The notes beneath the pieces are model-generated. The model did not search any database. It saw only the letters and a program-made list of their open reading frames with translations, and had not been told where the DNA came from. 64,000 nt of DNA, taken from positions 124,001 to 188,000 of the forward strand of contig NZ_LGKG01000112.1 in assembly GCF_001294335.1 (NCBI RefSeq), read 5' to 3'. A program made the translations under genes and the position numbers. Numbering within the stretch: the stretch's first letter is position 1; the number at the start of each line of letters is the position of its first letter. This DNA is from Streptomyces chattanoogensis. Lineage in GTDB: Bacteria; Actinomycetota; Actinomycetes; Streptomycetales; Streptomycetaceae. Positions 16,506 through 28,052 of the stretch are shown here, piece by piece.

Positions 16506-16904
16506 TGCGAGGGTTCTCCTCGTTCGTGGTGTGGGGGGAAAGCGTTGCTGCAATAGACCGTGGAGACCGGAAGATCTGCGACGGACTGGTTCGAAACCCT
16601 GTCGGATTGACGGGGTCAATTCAAGGGCCGTCCAGCCGTGTGAGATACGCAACAACCCTCGATATTGGCGATAGTTAGCGGAATCGGGCAAAGAACGTCA
16701 CGCAGTTGACGGAGGGCGACTCAACTCCGTTTACGTTTGCGCAATCCAGGTGTAATAGAGGGCGACGGAGGGTGACCTCCGTTGCCCAATCTGCGTTGCC
16801 CAGGAGGGCAGTTGAGCCTCGGTGCGGTCAGCCGCCCGGCGCGCGCCGCCCTCGGGACGAGGCGTCTCGCGCAATGCGAGGGAGTGCGGCTCCCCTCCCC
16901 CGGC
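16506..16904. other. Gene-free stretch between protease and sugar transporter
   Basis: I see no credible gene in these 399 bases. The part next to 16505 must hold the protease promoter. An imperfect dyad (GGAGGGTGACCTCC, about 16767-16780) and a direct repeat GTTGCCCA (16781-16788 and 16795-16802) lie about 265-300 bp upstream of the protease start and could be regulator sites. Nothing more can be supported. Confidence 0.5.
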
Positions 16905-18242
16905 TCATCTCTGATAGCGCGCCAGCACCAGATTGCCGTCCTCGACGAGCCGTTGGCGCAGGGCGTCCAGGCCGATCGCGCCGCTGTAGTACTCCTGCAG
17001 ACCGGGCGTGGCGATCTTGTCCTTCCATTCCGGATAACCGCGTACGGACTGGGCCGGCGCCGAGCGCAGGGCGCCCGCCAGGGCGGTGCCGGTGGCCCAG
17101 TCGTGCCGGGCCACGTGCAGCGCCGGGTCCTGGAGCGCCTGCCGGCCGGTCGGCAGCAGCCAGTCGCCCAGGGCGAGCCGGACCATGTTCGGCGGGCGGA
17201 GGAGAAAGTCGATGAAGGCCATCGCCTCCTCCTTGTACGGGCAGTCCTCGGCCACCGACAGGGTCTGCGGGCTCACCCCCTGGTCCAGGGTCGTGCCCTT
17301 GGGGGCGGGCAGCACCGTCCAGTCGAAGCCGTCGGGGGCCTGCTGGACGATCTGCTGGCGGTAGGAGAACCCCAGCGGCACCATCGCGTACCGCCCGGCG
17401 AAGAAGCCCGGCAGGGTGTCGGCGCCGCCCATGCCGAGGGTCGAACGGGAGGCGGTGCGGGCGACGTTGACCTGGTGGTGGATGGTGCGCGGCACCACCT
17501 GGTCGACGGCGTCGAAGCGGACCTCCACCTTGCCGTCGGGGCGGCGGTGGAAGACCCGGCCGCCGGTGGACAGGGCGAGGTTGAGGGTGGCGGAGACCGG
17601 CTCCTTCAGCGGCCAGGCGACTCCGTAGGTGCCGCGATGGGTCAGCCGCTGAGCGGCGTCGGCGAACTCCTCCCAGGTCCAGGGGTGTTCGGGGGCCGGG
17701 ATCCGGACGCCGGAGCGGTGCAGCTTCGTGCGGTTGGCGATCAGCACCCGGGGTTCCTGGAGGAACGGAACGCCGTGGATCCGGCCGTTGAAGGTGGCGG
17801 TGTCCCAGCTCTGCTGCGGGATGTCCGCCTTGAGGCGGGGCGGCAGCAGAGTGGTGAGGTCGGCGAGATCGCCGCCGTAGGCGAAGTCGGCGAGGTCGTC
17901 GGTGGCGTCATGGATGATGTCCGGCGCCTCGCCGCCCTCGAAGGAGGTGAGCAGCTGGTCGTGGACGGTGGCCCAGGCGCCCTGGACGTAGCGCACCTGG
18001 ACGTCGGGGTGGCGGCGGTTCCATTCGGCGACCAGCTGTCGGTTGGCCTTGAGGGAGTCCTGCTGCCAGGCCAGGGACTGGAAGCGCAGGGTGATCCTGC
18101 CGCCGCGGCCGCGCCGCTGCCGGTCGTCGGAACAGCCGGGCAGCAGGGCCGCGGCGGGCAGCGCGGCGGCGGCCGCGAGCAGTCTCCGGCGAGCGGGGCC
18201 GGGGCGAGGGCGGGGGCGCGGCGGTTCGCTCTCGTACGGCAT
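16905..18242 (-). CDS. Sugar ABC transporter substrate-binding lipoprotein
   Basis: This 445-residue extracellular solute-binding protein (family 1) starts at ATG 18242, overlapping the stop of the permease before it (ATGA). A twin-arginine-like N-terminus (PARRRLLAAAA) leads into a lipobox LLPGC near residue 37. The mature fold shows typical family-1 text such as LVAEWNRRHPDVQVRYVQG, GEAPDIIHDATDD, HGVPFLQEPRVL and PYKEEAMAFIDFLL. It would bind an oligosaccharide and feed the two permeases encoded upstream. No ATPase gene is present, so it probably shares an MsiK-type ATPase encoded elsewhere, the usual arrangement in Streptomyces. Confidence 0.88.
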   Translation of the reverse strand: MPYESEPPRPRPRPGPARRRLLAAAAALPAAALLPGCSDDRQRRGRGGRITLRFQSLAWQQDSLKANRQLVAEWNRRHPDVQVRYVQGAWATVHDQLLTSFEGGEAPDIIHDATDDLADFAYGGDLADLTTLLPPRLKADIPQQSWDTATFNGRIHGVPFLQEPRVLIANRTKLHRSGVRIPAPEHPWTWEEFADAAQRLTHRGTYGVAWPLKEPVSATLNLALSTGGRVFHRRPDGKVEVRFDAVDQVVPRTIHHQVNVARTASRSTLGMGGADTLPGFFAGRYAMVPLGFSYRQQIVQQAPDGFDWTVLPAPKGTTLDQGVSPQTLSVAEDCPYKEEAMAFIDFLLRPPNMVRLALGDWLLPTGRQALQDPALHVARHDWATGTALAGALRSAPAQSVRGYPEWKDKIATPGLQEYYSGAIGLDALRQRLVEDGNLVLARYQR

Positions 18243-19144
18243 CAGCTCTTCACCGCCCCCGCCAGCATCCCGCCCGTGATGCGCCGCTGGATGACGGCGA
18301 ACAGGAGCAGGCTCGGGAGGGTGGCGAGCAGCGCGGCGGCGGCGAGCGGGCCGAGGTCGGCGACGCCCTCCGTCCCGATGAAGTGGGTCAGCACGACCGG
18401 CAGCGTCTGTTTCTCCGGGGACTTGAGCAGGACCAGGGCGAAGAAGAACTCGTTCCAGGCGGTGATGAAGGCGAACAGGCCGGTGGCGACGATGCCGGGC
18501 GCGAGCAGCGGTGCGGTGACCGAGACGAGGGTGCGTATCCGGCCCGCGCCGTCGACGGCCGCGGCCTCCTCCACTTCGGGCGGTACGGCGCGGACATATC
18601 CGGTCAGCATCCACAGGGCGAACGGCAGCGACCACACCGCATAGACCATGACCAGCCCGGCCCGGGAGTCCACCAGATGGAAGTTCTTCAGGATCAGGAA
18701 CAGCGGGATGATCACCAGGACCAGGGGGAACGCCTGGCTGATGACGACCCAGCCGGTGGCGGCCCGTGCGAGGCGGCCCCGGTGGCGGGCCAGGACATAC
18801 GCCATCGGCGTCGCCAGGACGATCGCGATCACCGCGGAGACCGCCGCGGCGAGCAGGCTGTTGCCCGCCGCGGTCAGCAGCGGCTGCTGGGTGAACGCCT
18901 GCCGGAAGTTGTCCAGGGTCGGCGCGCCGGGGATCCAGGTGGGGTGGATGCTGCCCAGTTCACGCGGTGGCTTGAAGGCGGTGGAGACCAGCCAGAGGAA
19001 CGGGAAGGCGAGGAACGCCAGATAGGCGAGGAGGGCGGCGTACTGCCCAGTGCGGGTGGCGGTGCGCCGGGCGGCCGTGCGGCGGCCCGCAGGGCGCACC
19101 GGGCTCTTCCGGCCCGCTCGGCGCACGGTGCTCACTTGGCTCAT
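18242..19144 (-). CDS. Carbohydrate ABC transporter permease (MalG type)
   Basis: This 300-residue membrane protein starts at ATG 19144 in a 4-bp overlap with the upstream permease. Six hydrophobic segments are seen, the first at about residues 35-55. The EAA loop is EVEEAAAVDGAGRIRTL, which contacts the ATPase. MalG-family text is clear (FITAWNEFFFALVL). It forms the inner-membrane channel with the permease encoded at 19141-20076 and receives sugar from the lipoprotein at 16905. The N-terminal 30 residues are Arg-rich and cytoplasmic. Confidence 0.9.
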   Translation of the reverse strand: MSQVSTVRRAGRKSPVRPAGRRTAARRTATRTGQYAALLAYLAFLAFPFLWLVSTAFKPPRELGSIHPTWIPGAPTLDNFRQAFTQQPLLTAAGNSLLAAAVSAVIAIVLATPMAYVLARHRGRLARAATGWVVISQAFPLVLVIIPLFLILKNFHLVDSRAGLVMVYAVWSLPFALWMLTGYVRAVPPEVEEAAAVDGAGRIRTLVSVTAPLLAPGIVATGLFAFITAWNEFFFALVLLKSPEKQTLPVVLTHFIGTEGVADLGPLAAAALLATLPSLLLFAVIQRRITGGMLAGAVKS

Positions 19145-20076
19145 CTGTCGTCGTCCCCCTTCAGCCGGCCGGCCAGATAGACGGCCAGCAGGATGGAGAT
19201 GACCGCGACCATCGCCAGGCCCATGGCGGCGGCGTATCCGAACTGCCCGTAGCGGAAGGCCTCTTCGTAGGCGAAGAGCATCGGCAGCCGGGTGCGGCCG
19301 CCGGGGCCGCCGTCGGTGAGCACGAAGACCAGGGCGAAGGAGTTGAAGTTCCAGATGAAGTTGAGGGCGGTGATGGCGAGGGCGACGGGCTTGAGGGCGG
19401 GCCAGGTGACCGTACGGAAGCGGCGCCAGGCGCCCGCGCCGTCCATGGCGGCCGCCTCGTGCAGCTCCTTGGGGACGTTCTGCAGGCCGGCCAGGAGGGA
19501 GACGGTGGTCTGCGGCATGCCCGCCCAGACGCCGACGACGATGACCGCGGGCAGAGCCGTGGCCAGACCGCTCAGCCAGTCCCGGCCGTCGCCGGTCCCG
19601 GACAGACCCAGATCCCGCAGCGTCTCGTTCAGGATGCCGGCGTCCGGGTGGTAGACCAGCCGCCACATGATGCCGACGACGACCTCCGGCATCGCCCACG
19701 GGACGATCGCCAGCGCCCGGGCCAGCCAGCGCAGCCGCAGGTTCACGTTGAGCAGCAGGGCGAGGCCGAGGGCGAGGAAGAACTGCGGGACGGTGACACC
19801 GAGCGCCCACACCAGGCCGATGCGGAAGGAGTCCCAGAAGAGGGTGTCGTGGAGGAGGTCGGTGAAGTTGAGCGCGCCGACGAAACCGGTGGCCCGGGTC
19901 CGGCCCGACTGGGCGTCGGTGAACGCCAGCCCGATGCCGTAGAGCAGTGGTCCGACGCTCAGCACCAGGATCGGGATCAGGGCGGGCAGGACCAGGAACC
20001 AGGTGGCGTGGTCGCGCCGGGGCGCGGGGGTACGGCCCGGGGCGGCAGAGCGCCGGGGCGCGGTGGCGAGGGTCAC
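19141..20076 (-). CDS. Carbohydrate ABC transporter permease (MalF/UgpA type)
   Basis: This 311-residue permease is the first gene of the sugar-import operon. GTG 20076 is chosen because GAGGAG lies about 10 bases upstream. Six membrane segments are visible, starting with TWFLVLPALIPILVLSV. The EAA loop is ELHEAAAMDGAGAWRRF, and FIWNFNSFALVFVLTDGGP is the conserved stretch after it. Its partner permease overlaps its stop by 4 bp. The substrate sugar cannot be predicted: no glycosidase or LacI regulator lies beside the operon. Confidence 0.9.
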   Translation of the reverse strand: MTLATAPRRSAAPGRTPAPRRDHATWFLVLPALIPILVLSVGPLLYGIGLAFTDAQSGRTRATGFVGALNFTDLLHDTLFWDSFRIGLVWALGVTVPQFFLALGLALLLNVNLRLRWLARALAIVPWAMPEVVVGIMWRLVYHPDAGILNETLRDLGLSGTGDGRDWLSGLATALPAVIVVGVWAGMPQTTVSLLAGLQNVPKELHEAAAMDGAGAWRRFRTVTWPALKPVALAITALNFIWNFNSFALVFVLTDGGPGGRTRLPMLFAYEEAFRYGQFGYAAAMGLAMVAVISILLAVYLAGRLKGDDDR

Positions 20077-20277
20077 GGCCCGGGCTCCTCGCGCTCGGCT
20101 CCCGCCGTCGGCACTGCCCGCATCGCGCGCCACCTCTCCCCCGTTGTCCGCGTCATCGTCGTGACGGCCGTCACAGCAGTCAAGGCCCCGGCCGGATTCC
20201 CCGGCAGATCTCCCCGTCCGGGCCGCACCGGGGACCTGCGACACTGGTCGCGTTCCCGCACCGCAGGAGGCACCCCG

Positions 20278-21168
20278 ATGACCGTTCCGAGCACCGTCGC
20301 CTTCACGGAGGCGCGCGCCCGGGACGTCCTGGCCGCGGCCGGACGGCCCGAAGCGGCGGCGGACGCCCGGCTGCTCTCGCTCGGCGAGAACGCCGTCTTC
20401 GCGCTCGGCGAGCGCGGGCCCGTCGTCCGGGTGGGCCGCAGCGCCGAGCTGCTGGAGCGCGCCGAGCGGGAACTGGGCGTGGCCCGGTGGCTGGAGGAGG
20501 CGGGTGTGCCGGCCGTACGGGCCGAGGAGCCGCTGGCCTCCTTGGTGGACGGGCATCCCGTGACGTACTGGCGGCGGCTCCCGGAGGCCGTCCGTCCCGC
20601 CGGGCCGGGCGATCTCGCCGAGCTGCTGAAGGCGGTCCACGCGCTGCCGGAACCGCCGTTCGCCCTCCCCCGCCGGGAACTCCTCGGCGGTGTGGAGCGC
20701 TGGCTGCGGCTGGCGGGCGACGCCGTCTCGGCCGAGGACGCGGAGTATCTGCGCGGGCGCCGCGATGCGTTCGCGGCGGCCGCGTCGGCGCTGGAGCCGC
20801 ACCTGGGCCGCGGCCCCATCCATGGCGATGCGCTGCCGCGTAACGTCCATGTCGGGCCGGACGGGCCGGTGCTGGTCGATCTGGAGACCTTCTCCTCCGA
20901 TCTGCGCGAACACGATCTGGTGGTGATGGCGCTGAGCCGGGACCGCTACGGCCTGGGGCCGGACGCCTACGACACCTTTGCGGCGGTGTACGGCTGGGAC
21001 GTACGGGACTGGGCGGGCTGCGCCGTGCTGCGCGGGTCCCGGGAGACGGCGAGCTGTGCCTGGGTGTCCCAGCACGCGCCCGGCAACCCGGCGGCCCTCA
21101 GGGAATTCCGCCGCCGGATCGCGTCACTGCGCGAGAAGGACGCGACGGTGCGGTGGTACCCCTTCTGA
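20278..21168 (+). CDS. APH-family phosphotransferase
   Basis: This 296-residue protein has the aminoglycoside-phosphotransferase/kinase-like fold. It starts at ATG 20278 with GCAGGAGG upstream. The catalytic loop HGDALPRNV (H-x-D-x4-N) is near residue 182 and the metal-binding VLVDLETFS follows about 18 residues later; the N-lobe has ENAVFALGERGPVVRVGR. The family phosphorylates small hydroxylated molecules such as antibiotics, choline or sugars. The substrate cannot be told from sequence. It is divergent from the sugar transporter operon, and 200 bp between them hold both promoters. Confidence 0.85.
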   Translation: MTVPSTVAFTEARARDVLAAAGRPEAAADARLLSLGENAVFALGERGPVVRVGRSAELLERAERELGVARWLEEAGVPAVRAEEPLASLVDGHPVTYWRRLPEAVRPAGPGDLAELLKAVHALPEPPFALPRRELLGGVERWLRLAGDAVSAEDAEYLRGRRDAFAAAASALEPHLGRGPIHGDALPRNVHVGPDGPVLVDLETFSSDLREHDLVVMALSRDRYGLGPDAYDTFAAVYGWDVRDWAGCAVLRGSRETASCAWVSQHAPGNPAALREFRRRIASLREKDATVRWYPF

Positions 21169-21213
21169 CACCCGGCCGGGCCGGCCCGTGGCCGTGCCGC
21201 GCCCCGGCGCTGC

Positions 21214-21927
21214 TCATGCCTGGTAGGGAATGAGGGGCCAGGCCCCTTCGACTATCGCCCGGGGATCGCCCGAGCGCCGCAAGTACGCCTGGAACGAGGC
21301 GGCTTGTCCGGCGGCGGCCTCCTCCTGGAGGGTGTGCAGGGCGCGCGGCGACGGGACGGCGACGGCCGGGTACTTCTCCCCGATGCGCCGGGCGACACCG
21401 GCCGCGGCCGCCGCGTCGGCACCCGCTTCGTGCGCACCGTCGAGCCGTACGCCGTAATGCCCGCACAGCGCCTGGAGCGCGCGCTTGCCCTTGCGGTAGC
21501 GGTCCACATGCTTGTCCAGGACCAGGGGGTCGATGACCGGCGCGGGGGCGTGGCCGAGGCGGTCGCTCAGCGTCCGTACGCCGTGCCGCCGGCATTCGCG
21601 GTCCAGCAGGGAGAGGTCGTACCGCGCGTTCATCACCACCAGCGGGATCTCGGCGCGCAGGGCCTCGGCCAGCGCCTCGGTGATCTCCTCTATCGCGGCG
21701 GCAGGGGCGCGGCCGTGCTCCCGGACATAGGCGGTCGAAATGCCGTGGATGTCCGCTGCCTCGTCGGGAATCGGGATGCCCGGATCGATCAGCCAGGACC
21801 GTTTTCCGGCCATCCGGCCGTCGCCCTCCAGCCGGATCAGCGCGGCGGTGACGATGCGGTCCCGCTCGACGTCGGTACCCGTGGTCTCCAGGTCGAAGCT
21901 GACCAGCAGCTCCTGATGCCAACTCAT
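21214..21927 (-). CDS. DnaQ-like 3'-5' exonuclease
   Basis: This 237-residue DEDDh exonuclease starts at ATG 21927 behind AGGAGGGG. Exo I is FDLETTGTDVERDRIV, Exo II is the NARYDLSLL segment and Exo III carries HEAGADA, giving the D-E-D-D-h set. It removes nucleotides from 3' DNA or RNA ends in repair or turnover. It is a single domain without polymerase or helicase parts. The GC-rich gap of 45 bp to the convergent kinase gene contains a small dyad (about 21175-21190) that may act as a weak terminator. Confidence 0.88.
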   Translation of the reverse strand: MSWHQELLVSFDLETTGTDVERDRIVTAALIRLEGDGRMAGKRSWLIDPGIPIPDEAADIHGISTAYVREHGRAPAAAIEEITEALAEALRAEIPLVVMNARYDLSLLDRECRRHGVRTLSDRLGHAPAPVIDPLVLDKHVDRYRKGKRALQALCGHYGVRLDGAHEAGADAAAAAGVARRIGEKYPAVAVPSPRALHTLQEEAAAGQAASFQAYLRRSGDPRAIVEGAWPLIPYQA

Positions 21928-22052
21928 GCGGCCCCTCCTTCGGTGGTACATCCCCCGTTGCCGATTCACTCTCGCACGCACCACTGACAATCCCCCCTCC
22001 GCCCGTCGCGGCAGGGCAGCGGCGGCCTCCCGCCCGCCCCTACGCTGACCGC

Positions 22053-22778
22053 ATGGACCTACGGCTGGCAGGACACGGCGCGCTGGTGACGGGCGGCAGT
22101 TCGGGGATCGGGGCGGCGATCGCCGGGACGCTGGCGGGTGAGGGATGCGGCGTCCTCGTCCACGGCCGGGACGCGGCGGCCGCGGCGGCGGTCGCCGAAC
22201 AGGTCGCGGCCCGCGGGGTCCGCGCCGAAGTGGTGCTCGGCGACCTGACGGAGCCGGGCGTCGCCGAGGAGGTCGCGGTCACCGCACGCCGCTTCGGGGC
22301 CCGGATCCTGGTCAACAACGCCGGCCCGTTCACCGGGCACGACTGGGACAGCTCCGGGCCGGCCGACTGGCGGGCCGCGTTCGAGGGGAACGTGCTGCCG
22401 ACCGTACGGGTCACCCAGACCCTGCTGCCCTCCCTGCGCCAGCACGGCTGGGGCCGGGTGATCACCATCGGCACCCGGGCCCTGCGGACTCCGCCCCCCG
22501 ACACGGGCGCCTGCTCCGCGGCCAGGGCCGCCATGGTGAACATGACCACGAGCCTGGCGCACCACCTCGCCGGCACCGGGGTCACCGCGAACTGCGTCAG
22601 TCCCGGCGTCATCGTCATGGACGAGGAGCGGGTCGACGGTTCGGCGGGCGAGCGGTCCCGCCGGCCGGGCCGCCCGGAGGACATCGCGGCGGCGGTCGCC
22701 TATCTGGCCAGCCCGCTCGCCGACTACGTCAACGGGATCGAGCTGCGGGTGGACGGCGGGGCCACGGGGGCCCCGTAG
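22053..22778 (+). CDS. SDR-family protein with altered catalytic residues
   Basis: This 241-residue protein has the short-chain dehydrogenase fold. The cofactor motif TGGSSGIG is at about residue 14, NNAGP at about 90, and the C-terminus ends in the usual YVNGIELRVDGG. The active site departs from the family: the Ser position reads Thr (TIGTRAL), and Tyr-x3-Lys reads Cys-x3-Arg (GACSAARAAM). Without Tyr and Lys, ordinary hydride-transfer catalysis is unlikely. It may bind NAD(P) for a non-catalytic role or use different chemistry. It stands between the exonuclease and the HEPN gene and converges on the latter. Confidence 0.85.
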   Translation: MDLRLAGHGALVTGGSSGIGAAIAGTLAGEGCGVLVHGRDAAAAAAVAEQVAARGVRAEVVLGDLTEPGVAEEVAVTARRFGARILVNNAGPFTGHDWDSSGPADWRAAFEGNVLPTVRVTQTLLPSLRQHGWGRVITIGTRALRTPPPDTGACSAARAAMVNMTTSLAHHLAGTGVTANCVSPGVIVMDEERVDGSAGERSRRPGRPEDIAAAVAYLASPLADYVNGIELRVDGGATGAP

Positions 22779-22785
22779 AGCCGCC

Positions 22786-24036
22786 TCACGACACCGGCCG
22801 CGAGTCCGCCCACACGCTCTCGAACTCCTCGCGGTAGACCTCGAAGAGGCCGTGCTCGCCGTCGCGCCCGTCCCGGTCGTCCGCCCGGACGATGTCCCGG
22901 CCGCCCCCGCGCAGCACCAGGACCGGCGACTCCATCCCGCGGCTCTTGCGCAGATAGCTCTGCACCACCGCCAGGCCGTCCGCTCCGTCGCCGTCGACCA
23001 GATAGGCGGTGAAGCGCGGGGTCTCGTCGAAGACCTGGATCTCGAAGGCGCCGGGGTCGCGCAGCCGGGCCCGCACCCGCCGCATATGGAGGATGTTCAT
23101 CTCGATGGAGCGGCTCATCTCGCCCTTTTTCAGGCCGATTTCGCGCTCCCGGCGGCGGACCGCGCTGCTTGCGGGGTTGAGGAAGAGCAGGCGGACGCGG
23201 CAGCCGGATTCGGCGAGCCGGACGAGGCGGCGGCCGGAGTAGTTCTGGACGAGGAGGTTCAGGCCTATGCCGACCGCGTCGAGGCGGCGGGCGCCGCCGA
23301 AGAGGTCCTCCGCGGGGAGCTGGCGCTGCAGGCGCACCCGGTCGGGGTGGACGCCGACGACATCGGCGTAGCGGTCGCCGACGAGGTCCTCCACGGCGTC
23401 GATGGGCAGCCGGCCGGAGATCCGGGTGCCGGCGCCGGAGCCCAGTATGTCGAGCAGCCGGGCCGAGGCCCGCTCCGCCTGGGCGAGTACGGTCTGGGAC
23501 AGCGCGCGGTTGCGGGAGACGATGTTGCGGGCGACCTCGAGCTCGTCCAGGGCCAGCTCGACCTCGCGGCGGTCGTCGAAGTACGGCTCGAAGCAGGGCC
23601 AGTGCTGGACCATCAGCTCGCGCAGCTGGGGCAGGGTGAGGAAGCTGACGATGTTGTCGTCGGCGGGGTCGAGGAGGTAGCCCTTGCGGCGGCTGACCTC
23701 CCGGACGGCGACGGCGCGCTGCACCCATTCCTGCCCGGCCGGGCCGGCCGCGGCGATCACCCATTCGTCGCCGTGCACCGGCTCGTAGACGGGGCGCAGC
23801 ACGGCCGCCACGACGGCCCGCAGCCGCTGCTCGACCAGATTCAGCCAGATGTAGGCGCGCCCGGCCCGGCGGGCGCGGGTGCGCACCTCGCTCCAGGCGT
23901 CGGCGCCCCAGTCCAGCTCCGCCCCGATCTCCAGCGGCCGTGCCAGGGACACCGCGCCGGGCGGTGCGTCGACGGAGCCGCCCTCATGACCCTCGTGACT
24001 CCCGTCACCAGGGGGCAACTCCAGCCCGCCGCTCAC
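22786..24036 (-). CDS. SAV2148-type HEPN-domain protein
   Basis: This 416-residue cytoplasmic protein matches what I recall of the SAV2148 HEPN family of Streptomyces, with landmarks GGLELPPGD near the N-terminus and WLNLVEQRLRAVVAAVLRP at about 65-85. I use GTG 24036, with GGAAGG about 10 bases upstream; an in-frame start at 24066 is possible. HEPN proteins are often RNases or toxin-like effectors, but the function of this family is unknown. A C-terminal stretch (EIQVFDETPRFTAYLVDGD and SYLRKSRGMESP) resembles the sensor-like half of phospholipase-D-like/DUF5919 proteins. It is convergent with the SDR, 7 bp apart. Confidence 0.75.
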   Translation of the reverse strand: MSGGLELPPGDGSHEGHEGGSVDAPPGAVSLARPLEIGAELDWGADAWSEVRTRARRAGRAYIWLNLVEQRLRAVVAAVLRPVYEPVHGDEWVIAAAGPAGQEWVQRAVAVREVSRRKGYLLDPADDNIVSFLTLPQLRELMVQHWPCFEPYFDDRREVELALDELEVARNIVSRNRALSQTVLAQAERASARLLDILGSGAGTRISGRLPIDAVEDLVGDRYADVVGVHPDRVRLQRQLPAEDLFGGARRLDAVGIGLNLLVQNYSGRRLVRLAESGCRVRLLFLNPASSAVRRREREIGLKKGEMSRSIEMNILHMRRVRARLRDPGAFEIQVFDETPRFTAYLVDGDGADGLAVVQSYLRKSRGMESPVLVLRGGGRDIVRADDRDGRDGEHGLFEVYREEFESVWADSRPVS

Positions 24037-24526
24037 CTGCCACCGCCTTCCGAACCCCCGTGCCAACGATCAAGGCAGACTACTGCGGTGCGGGAGACGG
24101 TGCAGCAGGATGGATCGAGTCGGCTGCCAACTCCCCTGCACCGCAGGGCGCGTTGGCCCCGGGCCGGGACGGCGGAGTGAGCGGATTCATAGCTGTGACG
24201 TCGCAGGGAACCGGGCGGAGGCGATGCCGGCCCACGCGATGGGGTGTTTCGGCGGCCGGCCGTTGACCCGCGTGCCGGTCCGCGGTGGACCGCGCCGCCC
24301 CGGGGTGCGTGCGGGCCCGGAACGAAGGGCGGACGACGGCCTCGGTACGACCATCCGACCACCGTCCGGCTTCGCCGCCGATTGCCCACATTTCAGCGAA
24401 GTTACCGGGAAATTCACCGGGCCGGGGCCGGGTCCGGGCCACATTGGGGAAGCATTTCGGTTCGGTCCGCGGACGCGTGTCGTGGAGTCGCCGCAGCCCC
24501 CGACGAGAAGGTGGAAGAGTCTACGC
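24037..24526. other. Gene-free divergent promoter region
   Basis: This 490-bp stretch separates the leftward HEPN gene from rightward glgX. Frames that cross it give only Arg/Pro/Gly-rich translations without family resemblance. It should hold both promoters. Near glgX the sequence becomes less GC-rich (about 24375-24470, with TTTCAGCGAAGTTACC). I cannot assign a defined -10/-35 pair with confidence. Confidence 0.5.
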
Positions 24527-26695
<2,169 letters not shown>

Positions 26696-28052
26696 CCGGG
26701 CGGGCGGCGGTGGGCACCCGGGTGGTGGCCGCGACGGCGAGGATCAGGGCGGCGGCCCCGACAGCCACCGCGAAGGCGGCGTACGGGCCGTGGGCGGCGG
26801 CGAGCCGCCCGGAGACGGCCAGCGCCAGGGCCTGGCCGCCGACCACCGCGCTGGTGAGGAAGGCCATCGACTCGGCCAGCCGGGCGGCGGGCACGGCCCG
26901 TTCGGTGAGCCCGAAGACGGTGATCAGATGCGGTGCGAAGGCCACGCCGAGGACCACGACGACCAGATAGAGCGCCCACAGCGACGGGACGAACAGCAGC
27001 GGCACCGACAGCACGATCAGCGCGGCGCCGGACGCCCGCCACCGCGTCGGCAGCCCGATCCGGGCGGGCACCAGGGCCAGCGACAGGCCCGCGGCGGCGC
27101 TCATCACGCCCATCGCGGCATAGACGAGACCGGCCTGCGCGGGCTGGTGGAGGCGTTCGGTGAGCGCGGTGATACCGGCCTGGCAGGCGCCGAACATCCC
27201 GCCCTGGAGCGCCATCGAGGCCCGCATGGCGTGGACGCCGCGCGGCAGCCGGGCGCGGGGCGGCCGGGCGCCGGGCGGGAACGCGACGGGCCGGAGCACG
27301 GTCGCCGTGCGGTGCAGTGCGAAGGCCGAGCCGCAGCCCGCGAGCAGCACGGCGGCCAGCCCCAGTGCGACGGCCGGATGGGCGACGGTGGCGGCCAGCC
27401 CCACCAGCGCCGGGCCGAGCACGAACGACACCTCGTCCAGGGTTCCTTCGAAGGACAGCGCGGCGCCGACGGTCCGGTCACCGGCCCCCGCCCGACGGGC
27501 GAGGGCCACCGTGCGGGTGCGGGCCAGCGGCCCGATCCCCGGCACGGTGGCGCCGGCCAGCAGCCCGATCAGAGCCAGCGGCGGCGTCGCGATCCGCGCG
27601 AGGGAGGCCGCCACCAGGGCCGTTACGGCGAGCGCGTTGCACCAGCAGGCGATCAGCACGACGGGGCGCTGCCCGCGCCGGTCGGCGAGGCGGCCGATCA
27701 GCGGCCCGGCGACGGTCTGCCCCGCCGCCAGCGCGCCGCCCACCAGGCCTGCGGTGGCGAGCGAGCCGCTGGTGCGCGCCACCAGGAGCAGACTGCCGAG
27801 CTGGCACATGGCGGTCGGAAGTCTGCCGAGGAAGGAGACGACGGGCAGCACCGGCCCGCCCAGTGCGATCACCCGGCGATAGGTGGCGTATGCAGCGGTC
27901 ATCGGCCGACGCTAGCCGGGACGCGCCGCGCACCGTAGCCACGGGACCTACGAAGGGACGGGGCGCATCGCAGGACCGGTTCGGAGGAAACGCCGACGCG
28001 GATGCCCCGGATCGAGGGCACAACGAGGCGTCAACGGGGTACGGGTGTTCCC

